Assembly: GCF_001905125.1 (NCBI RefSeq) | Contig: NZ_LWLE01000036.1 | Location: 361,341-425,340, forward strand | Direction of reading: 5' to 3' | Length of the DNA: 64,000 nt | Source of the DNA: Streptomyces sp. TSRI0281 | GTDB taxonomy: Bacteria; Actinomycetota; Actinomycetes; Streptomycetales; Streptomycetaceae | In this document: piece after piece, positions 34,901 through 43,374 of the stretch | Layout: every line of letters begins with the position of its first letter | Position numbering within the stretch: position 1 is the first letter of the stretch | Notes under the pieces: model-generated | Databases searched by the model: none | Told to the model about the DNA's origin: nothing | Seen by the model: only the letters and a program-made list of their open reading frames with translations | Made by a program: the position numbers and the translations under genes

Positions 34901-35365
34901 CAGGCGGTCGGCGAGGGTGTCGAGCGACTGGAACGTGGCCCCGAGCAGCGCGACGTGCTTCCAGCGCAGGACCCCGTCGGGGCCGATGAGGAAGACAGCG
35001 CGCCGTACTCCGATGCCGGGCGCCGCGACTCCGTACGTCCTGGCGATCTCCCGGCCCTCGTCGGCCAGCAGCGGCATGCGCAGTCCGTGGGTGCGGGCGA
35101 ACGACTCATGGCTGTCCACTCCCTGTGGACTGATTCCCCACACCTCGGCGTCGAGCCCGTCGAAGGTCTCCAGACCTGACGAGTACGAGCAGAGCTGCTT
35201 GGTGCACACAGGAGTGTTGTCACCCGGGTAGAAGGCCAGGACGACGGCCCGGCCCAGGGAGGCGGAGAGGCGGTAGTCGCCGCGTTCGAAGTCCTCGCCC
35301 GACAGAATCCCTCCGGGAAGGGTGAAGTCGGGTGCGGGACTGCCCGGTTGTGGTCCTGATGCCAT
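34880..35365 (-). CDS. Peroxiredoxin, PrxQ/BCP type
   Basis: 161 residues. The thioredoxin-fold active site is FYPGDNTPVCTKQLCSYSSG (near residues 46-65). The peroxidatic cysteine is in PVCT, and the cysteine five residues later (TKQLC) is the PrxQ-type resolving cysteine, so an atypical 2-Cys mechanism is likely. It reduces H2O2 and organic hydroperoxides in the cytosol using thioredoxin. ATG 35365 is used; a GGGAGCC precedes it. A long inverted repeat lies upstream (35384-35458). Its 3' end overlaps the palindromic element above. Confidence 0.93.
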   Translation of the reverse strand: MASGPQPGSPAPDFTLPGGILSGEDFERGDYRLSASLGRAVVLAFYPGDNTPVCTKQLCSYSSGLETFDGLDAEVWGISPQGVDSHESFARTHGLRMPLLADEGREIARTYGVAAPGIGVRRAVFLIGPDGVLRWKHVALLGATFQSLDTLADRLSGIKAA

Positions 35366-35383
35366 GACGGCTCCCTTGTCGGC

Positions 35384-35458
35384 ACTACGCGGATGGGTAC
35401 GGGACTCGTACAGTGAACGGCACTTCTCGCTCACTGACACGTTTGACCCATCCGTAGT
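35384..35458. promoter_or_regulatory. Inverted repeat upstream of peroxiredoxin gene
   Basis: ACTACGCGGATGGGT (35384-35398) and ACCCATCCGTAGT (35446-35458) are inverted, with one bulged pair, around a 47-nt centre. The arms lie 19 and 81 nt upstream of the peroxiredoxin start, which suits a looped or two-site regulator. Function is inferred only. Confidence 0.45.
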
Positions 35459-35521
35459 CTGCCCCGCACCGAATATGGGGTGAGCGGGTGCGGTGGCCCG
35501 CGCCCGGAACTGGAGGTACGT

Positions 35522-36442
35522 GTGGCGCAACGACCGCCGTCGGCAGCGGTGCTCATCCTTCACGGCGGCCACGAGACGGGGATCGAACCGCCTCCGCCCG
35601 GACTCCTGAACCTGGCCGGCCTGCGCATGAGGCCGTTCGCGCGGGCCGTCGCGCGGGCCACTCGCCGCGAAGGAACCCACGAGGCCCACGACCCCCACGA
35701 GGCTGGTGACCACCCCGACTCCCACGAGGCCGGTGACCACCACGACTCCCACGAGGTCCGTGACCACCACGAGGTCCGTGACCACCACGAGGCTCGTGGC
35801 CACCGCGAGGCTCGTGGCCACCGCGAGGCCCACGACGACGAGCGCGAGGGCGGCGGGCGCGGTCCGGTCCTGGTGCGGAGTGTCCGCTACACCCACCGAG
35901 GCTGGAACGGCGCCCGTGAGGATCCGCTCCATGACGCCGTACGCGCCCTCGACGAGCTGAGGGAGGAGGCGGGCGACATCCCGGTGGTCCTCCTCGGCCA
36001 CTCGATGGGCGCCCGTGCGGCCCTCCGCGCCGCGGATCACCCCTCGGTCCGTGCGGTGGTCGGTCTCGCTCCGTGGTGCCCGCCGGGCGACCCGGTCACC
36101 CAGCTCTCGGGCCGCGACGTCGTACTGCTGCACAGCACCCGCGACCGCGTCACGAGTCCCCAGGCGACCCAGTCCCTCACGGCGCGGGCCCGTCGCGCGG
36201 GTGCCCGTACATGCATGATCACCGTCCGGGGCGGCGATCACGCGATGATCCGTCGCGCCCCGGCCTGGCACCATCTGACGGCGGCGCTGGTCACCGGACT
36301 GCTGGGTCTCACCTCACTGCCGGACCCGGTGACGACGGCCCTCGGCCTTCCGCTGCACGCGGAGGCGACCGACGGCACCCTGGACCTCGACCGGCTGCGC
36401 GCCGACCGGGCGGGCCCGGCACCCGCCGAGCCGCAGCGGTGA
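35522..36442 (+). CDS. Alpha/beta hydrolase with His-rich repeat insert
   Basis: 306 residues from GTG 35522, 5 nt after GGAGG; GTG 35480 is a weaker alternative. The core shows the hydrolase strand AAVLILHGGHE with the oxyanion region, the nucleophile elbow LLGHSMGARAALRA (Ser in GHSMG), the acid in STRDRVTSP and the histidine in GGDHAMI. Residues about 48-105 are an insert of His/Asp/Glu/Arg repeats (HEAHDPHEAGDHPDSHEAGD and similar HEVRDHH units) coded by 15-21 bp tandem repeats, which makes an acidic, His-rich loop near the lid. Substrate unknown; metal binding by the loop is speculative. Confidence 0.85.
   Translation: MAQRPPSAAVLILHGGHETGIEPPPPGLLNLAGLRMRPFARAVARATRREGTHEAHDPHEAGDHPDSHEAGDHHDSHEVRDHHEVRDHHEARGHREARGHREAHDDEREGGGRGPVLVRSVRYTHRGWNGAREDPLHDAVRALDELREEAGDIPVVLLGHSMGARAALRAADHPSVRAVVGLAPWCPPGDPVTQLSGRDVVLLHSTRDRVTSPQATQSLTARARRAGARTCMITVRGGDHAMIRRAPAWHHLTAALVTGLLGLTSLPDPVTTALGLPLHAEATDGTLDLDRLRADRAGPAPAEPQR
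35690..35845 (+). repeat. In-frame His/Asp-coding tandem repeat tract
   Basis: Degenerate CCACGAGGTCCGTGACCA-type units repeat about ten times inside the hydrolase gene and preserve the frame. Copy-number change would alter the length of the His-rich loop. Confidence 0.8.
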
Positions 36443-36544
36443 CGTACGACGTGGGGCCGGGGCCGGGGCCTGGGCTGCGGATGCGGGGCAGGGGGCGGCG
36501 GCCGACGATGGAAGACCGGTGGCCGACGACGGCAGGAGGTCCTC

Positions 36545-38269
36545 TTGCAGGACGAACCGCACGACGACGACGTGCCGGTGCCGTTCGATCCCGCGCCGGT
36601 GGCCGCACTGCTCGGCGGTACGACGGTCGGGGTGGCCGTCTTCGACACCGGGCTGAACTACCTCTACGTCAACCCGGCACTCGAACGGATCAACGGCATC
36701 CCGGCCGCTGCCCACCTCGGCCGGACCCCCGCCGAGATCCTGCCGGAACTCGACGAGCACAAGGACCTGATGCTCCTGGTGCTGGCCGACGGGAAGCCGC
36801 GCGAGACCACGGTCAGGGGGCGGACCTGGGTGGCATCGCCACTGGATCAGCGGTACTGGCACTCCGCGTACCACCGCCTGGAGACGGACGGCCGGGTCCG
36901 GGGGCTCGTCGCGATCGTCCTGGACATCACCGACCATGTGCGCCAGCAGCAGGAGCTGGAACGGGCCCGGAGCCATCTGGCCCTCCTGGACACCGCCGCC
37001 GTCCGCATCGGTACGACGCTCGACATGGACACCACCTGCCGCGAACTCGCGGACTTCGTCGTGCCCGCGCTGGCCGACATCGCCGCCGTGGAGATCTTCC
37101 CGCCGGACATCGGGCACGAGGTGCGGCGCGCGGCGCCCGGGGTGCTGCGGCTGCGCCGGGCCGCCTTGTCCGCGGTTCCCGAACTCGCTGAACCAGTACA
37201 GCAGTTCGGGCACCCGGGGGAGTACATCGACTATCAGGAGGACGCGGGCGTCGCCCGTTGCCTGGCGGCCAATCAGGCGGTGGTGGAGAACCGGGACGAC
37301 GATGCGGAGAGTGCGGACGAGCTCGACGGACCGCTGCTCACGGCCGGATTCCGCGCCGCTTCCCGTGCCTTCGGCCTGCGCGGGGTCGCCTTCGTGCCGC
37401 TCGTGGCGCGCGGTCGTGCGCTGGGCGCGTTGAACCTCGTACGGGCCGGGAAATCGCCCGCGTTCACCGACGAGGACATGTTCGTCGCCCGCGAGCTCGC
37501 GGGCCGGGCCGCCGTCGACCTCGACCACGCCCGCCGTTACGCCCACGAACACAACGTCGCCCTGGAACTCCAGCGCTCCCTGCTCTCCGAACCCTGGGGC
37601 CCGCACCCGCACGTGGAGATCGCGACCCGCTATCTGCCCGCCGAGCACGGCGTTCTGGTGGGCGGCGACTGGTTCGACGTCGTACCGCTGCGGGACGGGC
37701 GCCATCTGAAGGCGATGGGCGACGTCATGGGCCACGGCGTGGAGGCGGCCGTCGCCATGAGCCACTACCGCTCGCTGCTGCGCCTGCTGGCCGGTGACGA
37801 TCTGCCGCCGCACCTCATTCTGGAGCGGCTGGACACCATGGTCGAACGGTCCGGTCTGGACCGGGCGGCGACCTGTCTGCTCGCGGTCGTCGACCGGTTC
37901 GGCGGGAACTGCGAGGTGGCCAGCGCGGGCCATCTGCCGCCGGTGTTCATCGACCCGGGGAAGGCCGGGGCACGGGTGGTCCGGGTTCCGGTGGGACCGC
38001 CGCTCGGCACCGGATTCGGCGGGTACCGGACCGCGTCGGTGCCGTGCGGTCCGGGGACGGTGCTGTTCATGTACACCGACGGTCTGGTGGAGCGCCGGGG
38101 CGAGGACATCGATGTGTCCGTGGGGCGGCTGGCCGAGCTGACCCTGCCGGTGGGCGGGCGGCTCGAAGACCTGCTGGACGCCGTGCTCGACCGGTTCGGC
38201 GACGGGGCGGAGGACGACATCGCGGTTCTCGCCTCACGCATCCGGGAGGGAGCGCTGCCGGGCCGCTGA
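36545..38269 (+). CDS. PAS-GAF-PP2C (SpoIIE-type) phosphatase
   Basis: 574 residues starting with TTG 36545, 5 nt after AGGAGG. Domains in order are PAS (about 15-130; VAVFDTGLNYLYVNPALERI), GAF (about 150-335; LDTAAVRIGTTLDMDTTCRE) and PPM/SpoIIE phosphatase (about 355-570; VGGDWFDVVPL, MGDVMGHGVEAAV, ATCLLAVVD, LFMYTDGLVERR, DDIAVLA). The metal-binding aspartates (GGDW, DVMGHG, TDGL, DDIA) are present. Such proteins dephosphorylate anti-anti-sigma factors to control sigma factors. No cognate genes are adjacent. The rare start codon suggests low expression. Confidence 0.93.
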   Translation: MQDEPHDDDVPVPFDPAPVAALLGGTTVGVAVFDTGLNYLYVNPALERINGIPAAAHLGRTPAEILPELDEHKDLMLLVLADGKPRETTVRGRTWVASPLDQRYWHSAYHRLETDGRVRGLVAIVLDITDHVRQQQELERARSHLALLDTAAVRIGTTLDMDTTCRELADFVVPALADIAAVEIFPPDIGHEVRRAAPGVLRLRRAALSAVPELAEPVQQFGHPGEYIDYQEDAGVARCLAANQAVVENRDDDAESADELDGPLLTAGFRAASRAFGLRGVAFVPLVARGRALGALNLVRAGKSPAFTDEDMFVARELAGRAAVDLDHARRYAHEHNVALELQRSLLSEPWGPHPHVEIATRYLPAEHGVLVGGDWFDVVPLRDGRHLKAMGDVMGHGVEAAVAMSHYRSLLRLLAGDDLPPHLILERLDTMVERSGLDRAATCLLAVVDRFGGNCEVASAGHLPPVFIDPGKAGARVVRVPVGPPLGTGFGGYRTASVPCGPGTVLFMYTDGLVERRGEDIDVSVGRLAELTLPVGGRLEDLLDAVLDRFGDGAEDDIAVLASRIREGALPGR

Positions 38270-38306
38270 AAGGGCGTTGTCAGTGCCCGGTGCGAGGATA
38301 CGGGGC

Positions 38307-38786
38307 ATGGAAGCTGGCACCGCACCGTCCTCGCAGCCCCCTACCGCCACCCGGACCGATTCGCGTACCGACACCTGTACCGCCACCCGGACCGATTCGC
38401 GTTCCGCTCCTTGGCTCCTCGGTGACATCGAGGCCGCGGTCCGCGGCAGTTGGGACGCCTCCACGACCACACCGGAGCACCGGCCGTCGTGGAGCGCGGA
38501 CAACCCGGCCCGTGACCAGTGCGGGGTCACCGCACTGGTGATCAACGACCTGCTGGGCGGCGATCTGATCCGCGGCGAGGTGCATACCGACGGCGAGTGG
38601 ACGGACTACCACTGGTGGAACCGGCTGGGAGCGGGTGTCGAGATCGACCTCACCCGTGAGCAGTTCGGGCCGCACGAGCGCGTCTCGGGCGGGACGGTGA
38701 TAGCGAGGCCCGACGAGATCGTCCGGCTCCGTGAGGAGTACGAGCTGTTGCGCGACCGGGTTCTGGAGCGCCTCCGGCGGGAGTAG
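38307..38786 (+). CDS. YunG-family protein
   Basis: 159 residues from ATG 38307. After a Thr/Arg-rich N-terminus (1-35) the conserved part is GDIEAAVRGSWDASTTTPEH, NPARDQCGVTALVINDLLGG and TDYHWWNRLGAGVEIDLTRE, which matches the Bacillus YunG family of unknown function; a buried Cys/His arrangement (QCG, YHWWN) is suggestive of a cysteine-hydrolase-like site. GAGGAT 7 nt upstream of the ATG resembles a Streptomyces -10, so the gene may be leaderless. It starts 37 nt after the SpoIIE-type gene on the same strand. Confidence 0.8.
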   Translation: MEAGTAPSSQPPTATRTDSRTDTCTATRTDSRSAPWLLGDIEAAVRGSWDASTTTPEHRPSWSADNPARDQCGVTALVINDLLGGDLIRGEVHTDGEWTDYHWWNRLGAGVEIDLTREQFGPHERVSGGTVIARPDEIVRLREEYELLRDRVLERLRRE

Positions 38787-38839
38787 GGCGGCGGATCACG
38801 GGAGCGGTGGCCGATGTGCCGCCCGGTCCGTCCGGCGGG

Positions 38840-39688
38840 TCAGCCCAGTTCGAGGCTGGTGATGCCGTACAGGCCCGTCCGGTCGAAGACCGGCTCCGGC
38901 CCGGTGTACATGCGCGCCGTGTCGAACGACGGTGTCAGACCGAGCTGTTCCGCGAGACGTACCGCCGACGGGTTGATGTCGGGGACATCGATCGCCACGG
39001 GGGTGTACGGCGCGGTGGCCGCGAGGGCGCTCACGAGCGCGGCGGCCACCTCCGGCGAAGCGGCGTACAGCGGACCGATACGGGAAGCGGCCCGGCAGGC
39101 GCGCAGGACGCCGAGGCCCTGGAGTTCGCCGTCGCGGACCGCGGCCACCGAGACATGCCCGGCGGTCGTGATCCAGGGCGCCAGGAAGCTGTCCCGGGCG
39201 GCCGGGAAGAACCGCCGGTCGTACGCGGCGAGTCGGCCGAACGGGAGCGTGCGGGCATCGACCAGGGTGACGCCCGGCGGCGCGGCGATGCCCGTGTCCG
39301 GCATTCCTTCGTACCGGGCGTTGCTCCAGCACGAACGGAAGCCGGACCTGCGGTAGTTGTCCTGCTGGGCGGGTACGCCGTCGAGGCCGACGGTGCGCCC
39401 GGAGAGCCGGGCCATCCCGGCACGCCAGACCTGGATCCCGTATCCCCGGCCCCGCAGCGGGGGGCGGGTCAGGTAGAAGCCCAGGAAGCCGAAGCCGTCG
39501 CCGTAGCGGACGACCGAGACGGAGGAGACGGGCTCGCCGTCCAGGCGTCCGATCAGGAAGCCGCACGGATCGGTGGCGAAGAAGGGCCGGGTGTCGGCGA
39601 GTCCGGGGTTCCAGCCCTCGTCATGGGCCCACCCGGCCAGGGTCGTCATGTCGGCGGCGCTCGCGGTGGTGATCTCGAAAGTCGGCAC
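38840..39688 (-). CDS. GNAT-family N-acetyltransferase
   Basis: 282 residues with two GNAT lobes. The N-terminal lobe carries the acetyl-CoA pyrophosphate loop in PPLRGRGYGIQVWRAGMARL (R-G-x-G-Y/x), followed by VPAQQDNYRRSGF. The C-terminal lobe (about 150-282) is a degenerate GNAT-like domain with AIDVPDINPSAVRLAEQLGL. It uses acetyl-CoA to modify an amine; substrate unknown. The gene lies 109 nt from the PAP2-like gene on the same strand and may follow the XRE operon. Confidence 0.88.
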   Translation of the reverse strand: MPTFEITTASAADMTTLAGWAHDEGWNPGLADTRPFFATDPCGFLIGRLDGEPVSSVSVVRYGDGFGFLGFYLTRPPLRGRGYGIQVWRAGMARLSGRTVGLDGVPAQQDNYRRSGFRSCWSNARYEGMPDTGIAAPPGVTLVDARTLPFGRLAAYDRRFFPAARDSFLAPWITTAGHVSVAAVRDGELQGLGVLRACRAASRIGPLYAASPEVAAALVSALAATAPYTPVAIDVPDINPSAVRLAEQLGLTPSFDTARMYTGPEPVFDRTGLYGITSLELG

Positions 39689-39797
39689 GGACGAGTCGTA
39701 CCCCGTCCGGGAGACGTTCAGCGGTCGTGCCGACAGCCTGGCCGGAAGGGGTACGGCGGGTGGGCGGACGACGGGGCCGGCCGGTGCGTCCGGTGCG

Positions 39798-40514
39798 TCA
39801 GCCGAAGGCGTACGCCACCGTCGTGGCCGCGCCCAGCGCCGCCCCGGCCACGGTCTGCGCGACCGAGTGGTACCGCAGCGCCACCCGGGACCAGCACACG
39901 GCCACGGTCAGGGCGCCGGCCGGCAGCCACCACGGGGAGTGCACCACGGCGAGCAGCGCGACCACCGCCGAGGCGACCGCCGAGTCCACCGAGATCTTCC
40001 AGACGGTGTTGACCGTCAGCAGGACGATCGTCATCGCCCAGAGGGCGAGCATCGCGACGAGGATGCCCGTGGGGGCGTTCCCGACGACCATGACCACCGA
40101 GCCGACGCCGATGGAACCGAGGATGACGAGGAAGATCGGGGCCCGTTTGGTGCGGTCGACGACGTGGCGGTCGCCCCAGGTGCCGCGCTTGCGCTCCCAC
40201 TCGATGTAGCCCGCGGGGATGAGCCCGGCGCACAGCGCGCCGAGGAAGCCCCAGAGGAGACCGGTCCAGTCGCCCGCGGCGGCCAGCCCGACGCCGAGCA
40301 TCCCGGCCAGCAGCATGTTGCGGGGCTGGAGCACATCGGTGACGGCGCGGGCCACGGACGCCGTAGCGGTCGGAGGTGCTTCGGGTGCTGCCGGTGGTGC
40401 TGGTGCTTCGGGTGCTGCCGGTGCTTCGAGTGCTGCTGGTGCTGCCGGTGCTTCAGGTGTCACGGCTGTTGCCGGTGCTTCGGAACCGGGATCGTTCTCG
40501 GTGGTGCTGTTCAT
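39798..40514 (-). CDS. PAP2-like membrane protein
   Basis: 238 residues. An Ala/Pro/Glu-rich N-terminus (about 1-60, coded by repeats) is followed by four to five transmembrane helices. The C-terminal SRVALRYHSVAQTVAGAALG matches PAP2 phosphatase motif 3 (SR-x5-H-x6-AG) and HSPWWLPAGA sits where motif 2 is expected. PAP2 proteins act on lipid or polyprenyl phosphates; catalytic completeness is uncertain because motif 1 is weak. Its ATG overlaps the stop of the seven-helix gene (ATGA), so they are translationally coupled. Confidence 0.72.
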   Translation of the reverse strand: MNSTTENDPGSEAPATAVTPEAPAAPAALEAPAAPEAPAPPAAPEAPPTATASVARAVTDVLQPRNMLLAGMLGVGLAAAGDWTGLLWGFLGALCAGLIPAGYIEWERKRGTWGDRHVVDRTKRAPIFLVILGSIGVGSVVMVVGNAPTGILVAMLALWAMTIVLLTVNTVWKISVDSAVASAVVALLAVVHSPWWLPAGALTVAVCWSRVALRYHSVAQTVAGAALGAATTVAYAFG

Positions 40515-41824
40515 GCCGTCTTCGCTGCCCTTCCCGGCTCTTGTGCGGATTCCGCCGCCGGTGCCCCCACGGACGCGAGGAGCCGGCGGGTACGTGCTTC
40601 GGTGACCGTCCGGTACGCGTCGGCGACCCGCACCAGCCGGGCCACCTCGCCGTCCTGGTCGGTGGCGTGGTCGTCGTCATGGTCGGCGCTCTGCTGGGCC
40701 GCCACCACCGCCGCGCCCCCTGCGGGCGCGCCCGCGGCTCTGGCGGCGAGCGCGGCCTTGATCCAGTACGCGTCGGTGAGCGGGCCGGTCCGCCGCGGGT
40801 CCCGGGTGTCCTCGGCCGCCGCGTGTTCGGCGGCGGCGAGCAGATCGTCGGGCACGTAGTGCCGCAACTTCTCGACCGCGTCCGCGATATCGGCGGCCCA
40901 CCGGTCGACCCGGAGGTCCGACGGGGTGTCGAACCGGGTCAGCTCCCGGGCCAGCGACGCGGGCGGGTCGAAGGGCTGGTCGGGGAAGGCGGTCATCAAC
41001 TCGTACCAGAGCGCGTGCAGTTTCACCTGGGCCCGCCACAGCTTCGCCCGGTGCGCGCCCTTGCTGAAGGCCGGGATCGAGGCGCCCAGCGCGAAGAACG
41101 CGAACAGCACCAGCTGTGCCGCCTCGGTGATCTCGTCGAACCGGAGGGCGAAGCTGTCGCTGGGCGTGTCGATCACGCTGATCCACAGGAACAGGGTCCG
41201 GCTGACCGTGTAGCCGACCCCGATGAACATCGCGAAGGTCATCATCCCGAGGCCGACGCGGAGATGGCGCAGCCGTGCGTCGGCGGTGGCCAGGGCCCAC
41301 TGGTACGCGCACACGGCGGAGGCGGCGCCGAGGTAGAGGTAGAAGACGCTCATGTAGAGCGTGGCGCCCCACTGCCCCGCGTGGTCGGAGACGAACCGGT
41401 CCGAGGGGACCGAGCGGTCGACCACGGTGAAGAAGAGCACGGTCAGCAGGATCAGCGTCGCCACGGACGCCTTGGCCGCCACCTGCTGGACGAGACGGGC
41501 GAAGCGGACGTGCCGGGGGACGCCGCCCCCCTCGGGGTAGCGGCCGTAGATGGCGACGATGTAGCTGAGGATGGCCAGGATCGCGATGGTCGCCGTGTAG
41601 TGCTTGATCAGTACGGCGAGGTCGGTCACGGCGCTGTTGTTGAGGCCGATGCGTACGGCGCTGGTCTTGGTCCACAGGGCGATGGCGAATCCGGCGTAGC
41701 AGCCCCACAGGGCCCGCCGTCGTTTGTCTTCCTCGCCGCCCCACAGGGCTGCGGGCATGCGCCACAGGGCTACGGCCGTCATCAGGCCGGCTATCAGGTA
41801 GCCGGCGAGATCGAGGGGGGTCAC
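40511..41824 (-). CDS. MAB_1171c-family seven-helix membrane protein
   Basis: 437 residues from GTG 41824 with AAGGA upstream. Seven hydrophobic helices lie in about residues 5-255 (for example AVLIKHYTATIAILAILSYI and LYMSVFYLYLGAASAVCAYQ). A cytoplasmic helical tail of about 180 residues follows, with AQVKLHALWYELMTAFP. This is the pattern of the MAB_1171c putative transporter family, although the topology would equally suit a receptor. It is downstream of the XRE and HExxH peptidase genes and coupled to the PAP2-like gene. Substrate or ligand unknown. Confidence 0.8.
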   Translation of the reverse strand: MTPLDLAGYLIAGLMTAVALWRMPAALWGGEEDKRRRALWGCYAGFAIALWTKTSAVRIGLNNSAVTDLAVLIKHYTATIAILAILSYIVAIYGRYPEGGGVPRHVRFARLVQQVAAKASVATLILLTVLFFTVVDRSVPSDRFVSDHAGQWGATLYMSVFYLYLGAASAVCAYQWALATADARLRHLRVGLGMMTFAMFIGVGYTVSRTLFLWISVIDTPSDSFALRFDEITEAAQLVLFAFFALGASIPAFSKGAHRAKLWRAQVKLHALWYELMTAFPDQPFDPPASLARELTRFDTPSDLRVDRWAADIADAVEKLRHYVPDDLLAAAEHAAAEDTRDPRRTGPLTDAYWIKAALAARAAGAPAGGAAVVAAQQSADHDDDHATDQDGEVARLVRVADAYRTVTEARTRRLLASVGAPAAESAQEPGRAAKTA

Positions 41825-41865
41825 GGCGGTCCTTGTTCCTTCGGGGGAGGGGGAGCGGAAGGGGG

Positions 41866-42447
41866 TCAGACGTCGTCCCGCCGGCGGAACAGGCCGCGGC
41901 GGCGGTGGGCGACGGGGCGGGACAGCGAATTGGCGAGCCGCCCCACCATGTCATCGGTGGTCATGTCCCTGGCCATCCGGGGAATCAGCGACGCACCGAA
42001 TTCGGCCATCCGCTCGTCGTGGGTGTCGTACTGGGCGCGGGCCTGGACCGTGCTGCCGTCGGCCTCGAACGCCTCGGCGACCGTGGGGGAGACCATCCGG
42101 GAGATCAGCGAGGTGTCGAAGACCGGGAGGAGCGTGCGGAGTTGGTCCGCCGAGAGGGTGGTTCCGTGGTCGAACCACTCGTGGCACAGCTCATGCAGGA
42201 TGACGTGCTGGGTCTGGTACGCGGTCGGGCGTCGGCGGTAGAGCACGAAACTGGTGGTGCCCGCCTTCAGACGCAGTCCGCAGGCGGCGTTGACGCGCGC
42301 CAGCCGGTCCGGCAGCTCGTGCAGACGGATGGTGCGGCCGCGTGCCGCTTCCATGTTCGCCACCAGGCCCGGCAGCGAGAAAGGGGTCGGCAGGGGCAGG
42401 TCGGCCAGACCCGCCTCGCACTCTTTCCGCAGCTTGCGCAGAGACAT
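41866..42447 (-). CDS. ImmA/IrrE-like zinc peptidase
   Basis: 193 residues. The zinc site HExxH is in HVILHELCHEWFDHGTTL (near residue 86), and TIRLHELPDRLARVNAACGL with FVLYRRRPTAYQTQ precedes it as in ImmA/IrrE-family enzymes. The C-terminus is basic (RPVAHRRRGLFRRRDDV). ImmA/IrrE proteins cleave XRE-type repressors such as ImmR and DdrO. Here the gene follows an XRE regulator gene by 14 nt, so that regulator is the obvious candidate substrate. Proteolysis is inferred, not shown. Confidence 0.82.
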   Translation of the reverse strand: MSLRKLRKECEAGLADLPLPTPFSLPGLVANMEAARGRTIRLHELPDRLARVNAACGLRLKAGTTSFVLYRRRPTAYQTQHVILHELCHEWFDHGTTLSADQLRTLLPVFDTSLISRMVSPTVAEAFEADGSTVQARAQYDTHDERMAEFGASLIPRMARDMTTDDMVGRLANSLSRPVAHRRRGLFRRRDDV

Positions 42448-42461
42448 GGCGCTGACGCCGC

Positions 42462-42971
42462 CTACGCTGCCGGGCCGCTGGAGCTTCCGGAGCTCCCACG
42501 GCTGTCGGGCCCGGAGCTTGCGGAACCGCCCGGTTCCGGGTCCTTGTCCCGGCCTCTGGAGGCGTCCTCCAGCAGCGACATCGCGAACTGCAGCAGTTCT
42601 GGAGAGAGCCCGTCGTCGCCGATGCCCCGGCCCGCCAGCCCGCTGATCTCCCCCGTGCGCCGCTTGGCGAGGAACTGGAGTCCGGCCACGACATCGTCGA
42701 CGACCTCGGACTCCTCCTTGAAGAAGTGCCAGTCCACGCCGAACCCCAGCCCGAGCGCCTTGAGGATCTCCTCGGACGGCTGGGTGACCTTTCCGGCGAG
42801 GATGTTGGAGAAGTAGCTGTGCGAGAGCGAACCGCCGCGCTCCCTGACCAGCTCCGCGAAGACCCGGCCCGAGATCTTCTGGCCGGGGAAGGTCTTCTCG
42901 ACCATGTACTCGACCTTCTGCCGCAGCGAATTCAGCTCCGGCGCGCGCTCTTCACCGTTGTCCATTGCCAT
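42462..42971 (-). CDS. XRE-family helix-turn-helix regulator
   Basis: 169 residues from ATG 42971 (GGGGGG upstream; ATG 42965 is an alternative). The HTH is in about residues 30-85: GRVFAELVRERGGSLSHSYF then SNILAGKVTQPSEEILKALG, typical of XRE domains with a sensor-like helix. The C-terminal part (about 95-169) is helical and then Gly/Ser-rich. It is the first gene of a four-gene operon with a HExxH peptidase, a seven-helix protein and a PAP2-like protein. A TTGCGCAA dyad (43126-43133) lies upstream and may be its operator. Confidence 0.88.
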   Translation of the reverse strand: MAMDNGEERAPELNSLRQKVEYMVEKTFPGQKISGRVFAELVRERGGSLSHSYFSNILAGKVTQPSEEILKALGLGFGVDWHFFKEESEVVDDVVAGLQFLAKRRTGEISGLAGRGIGDDGLSPELLQFAMSLLEDASRGRDKDPEPGGSASSGPDSRGSSGSSSGPAA

Positions 42972-43160
42972 CCGGCCCCCCACGATCACGTCCACCACGG
43001 GGCGCTCGGTCGTGCGCTGCGCGATGTTCGATTCGGTCAACGGGCTCGTACTGTAACGAACCCCGACAGGGTTCCGGCAGCGTGGGTGACGAAGCGGACC
43101 AATCGGCTTCAGAGCCGGAATGAGCTTGCGCAAACACTCTACGTCACTGTTAACTCAAAA

Positions 43161-43204
43161 AAACATGGGCAGGGGACCACGAGGGGAGTCCCTTGCCCAT
43201 GTTT
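43161..43204 (-). terminator. Intrinsic terminator with U-tract, minus strand
   Basis: AAACATGGGCAGGGGAC (43161-43177) pairs with GTCCCTTGCCCATGTTT (43188-43204), 17 bp with one G-T pair and a 10-nt loop. In the minus direction the stem is followed by seven consecutive T residues, rare for Streptomyces. No protein gene ends here. Confidence 0.85.
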
Positions 43205-43222
43205 CGTGAAGCCCGGATGTGA

Positions 43223-43305
43223 GGCCCGCGCGGGAAACGAGGCCCACGGGAAACGGGGCCCGCACGGGATACGGGCCCGCACGAGAAACCGGGCCCGCGC
43301 CATGC
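43223..43305. repeat. Four-copy ~20-bp repeat
   Basis: Imperfect copies of GGCCCGCACGGGAAACGG, some shortened, occur four times in tandem. They lie inside the predicted minus-strand RNA and can form alternative GC-rich pairings. Confidence 0.75.
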
Positions 43306-43374
43306 GGCGGGGCGCGTGCGGTAAAACGGGATATCCGGAATCGTGAAGTCCGTTTGCTGTCACCGGACATGGGT

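Noticed and set aside
43139..43370. Two short minus-strand frames in the repeats next to the XRE gene
   Set aside because: They are composed of repeat-derived Ala/Arg/Pro residues and have no RBS, so they are treated as part of a possible noncoding RNA.
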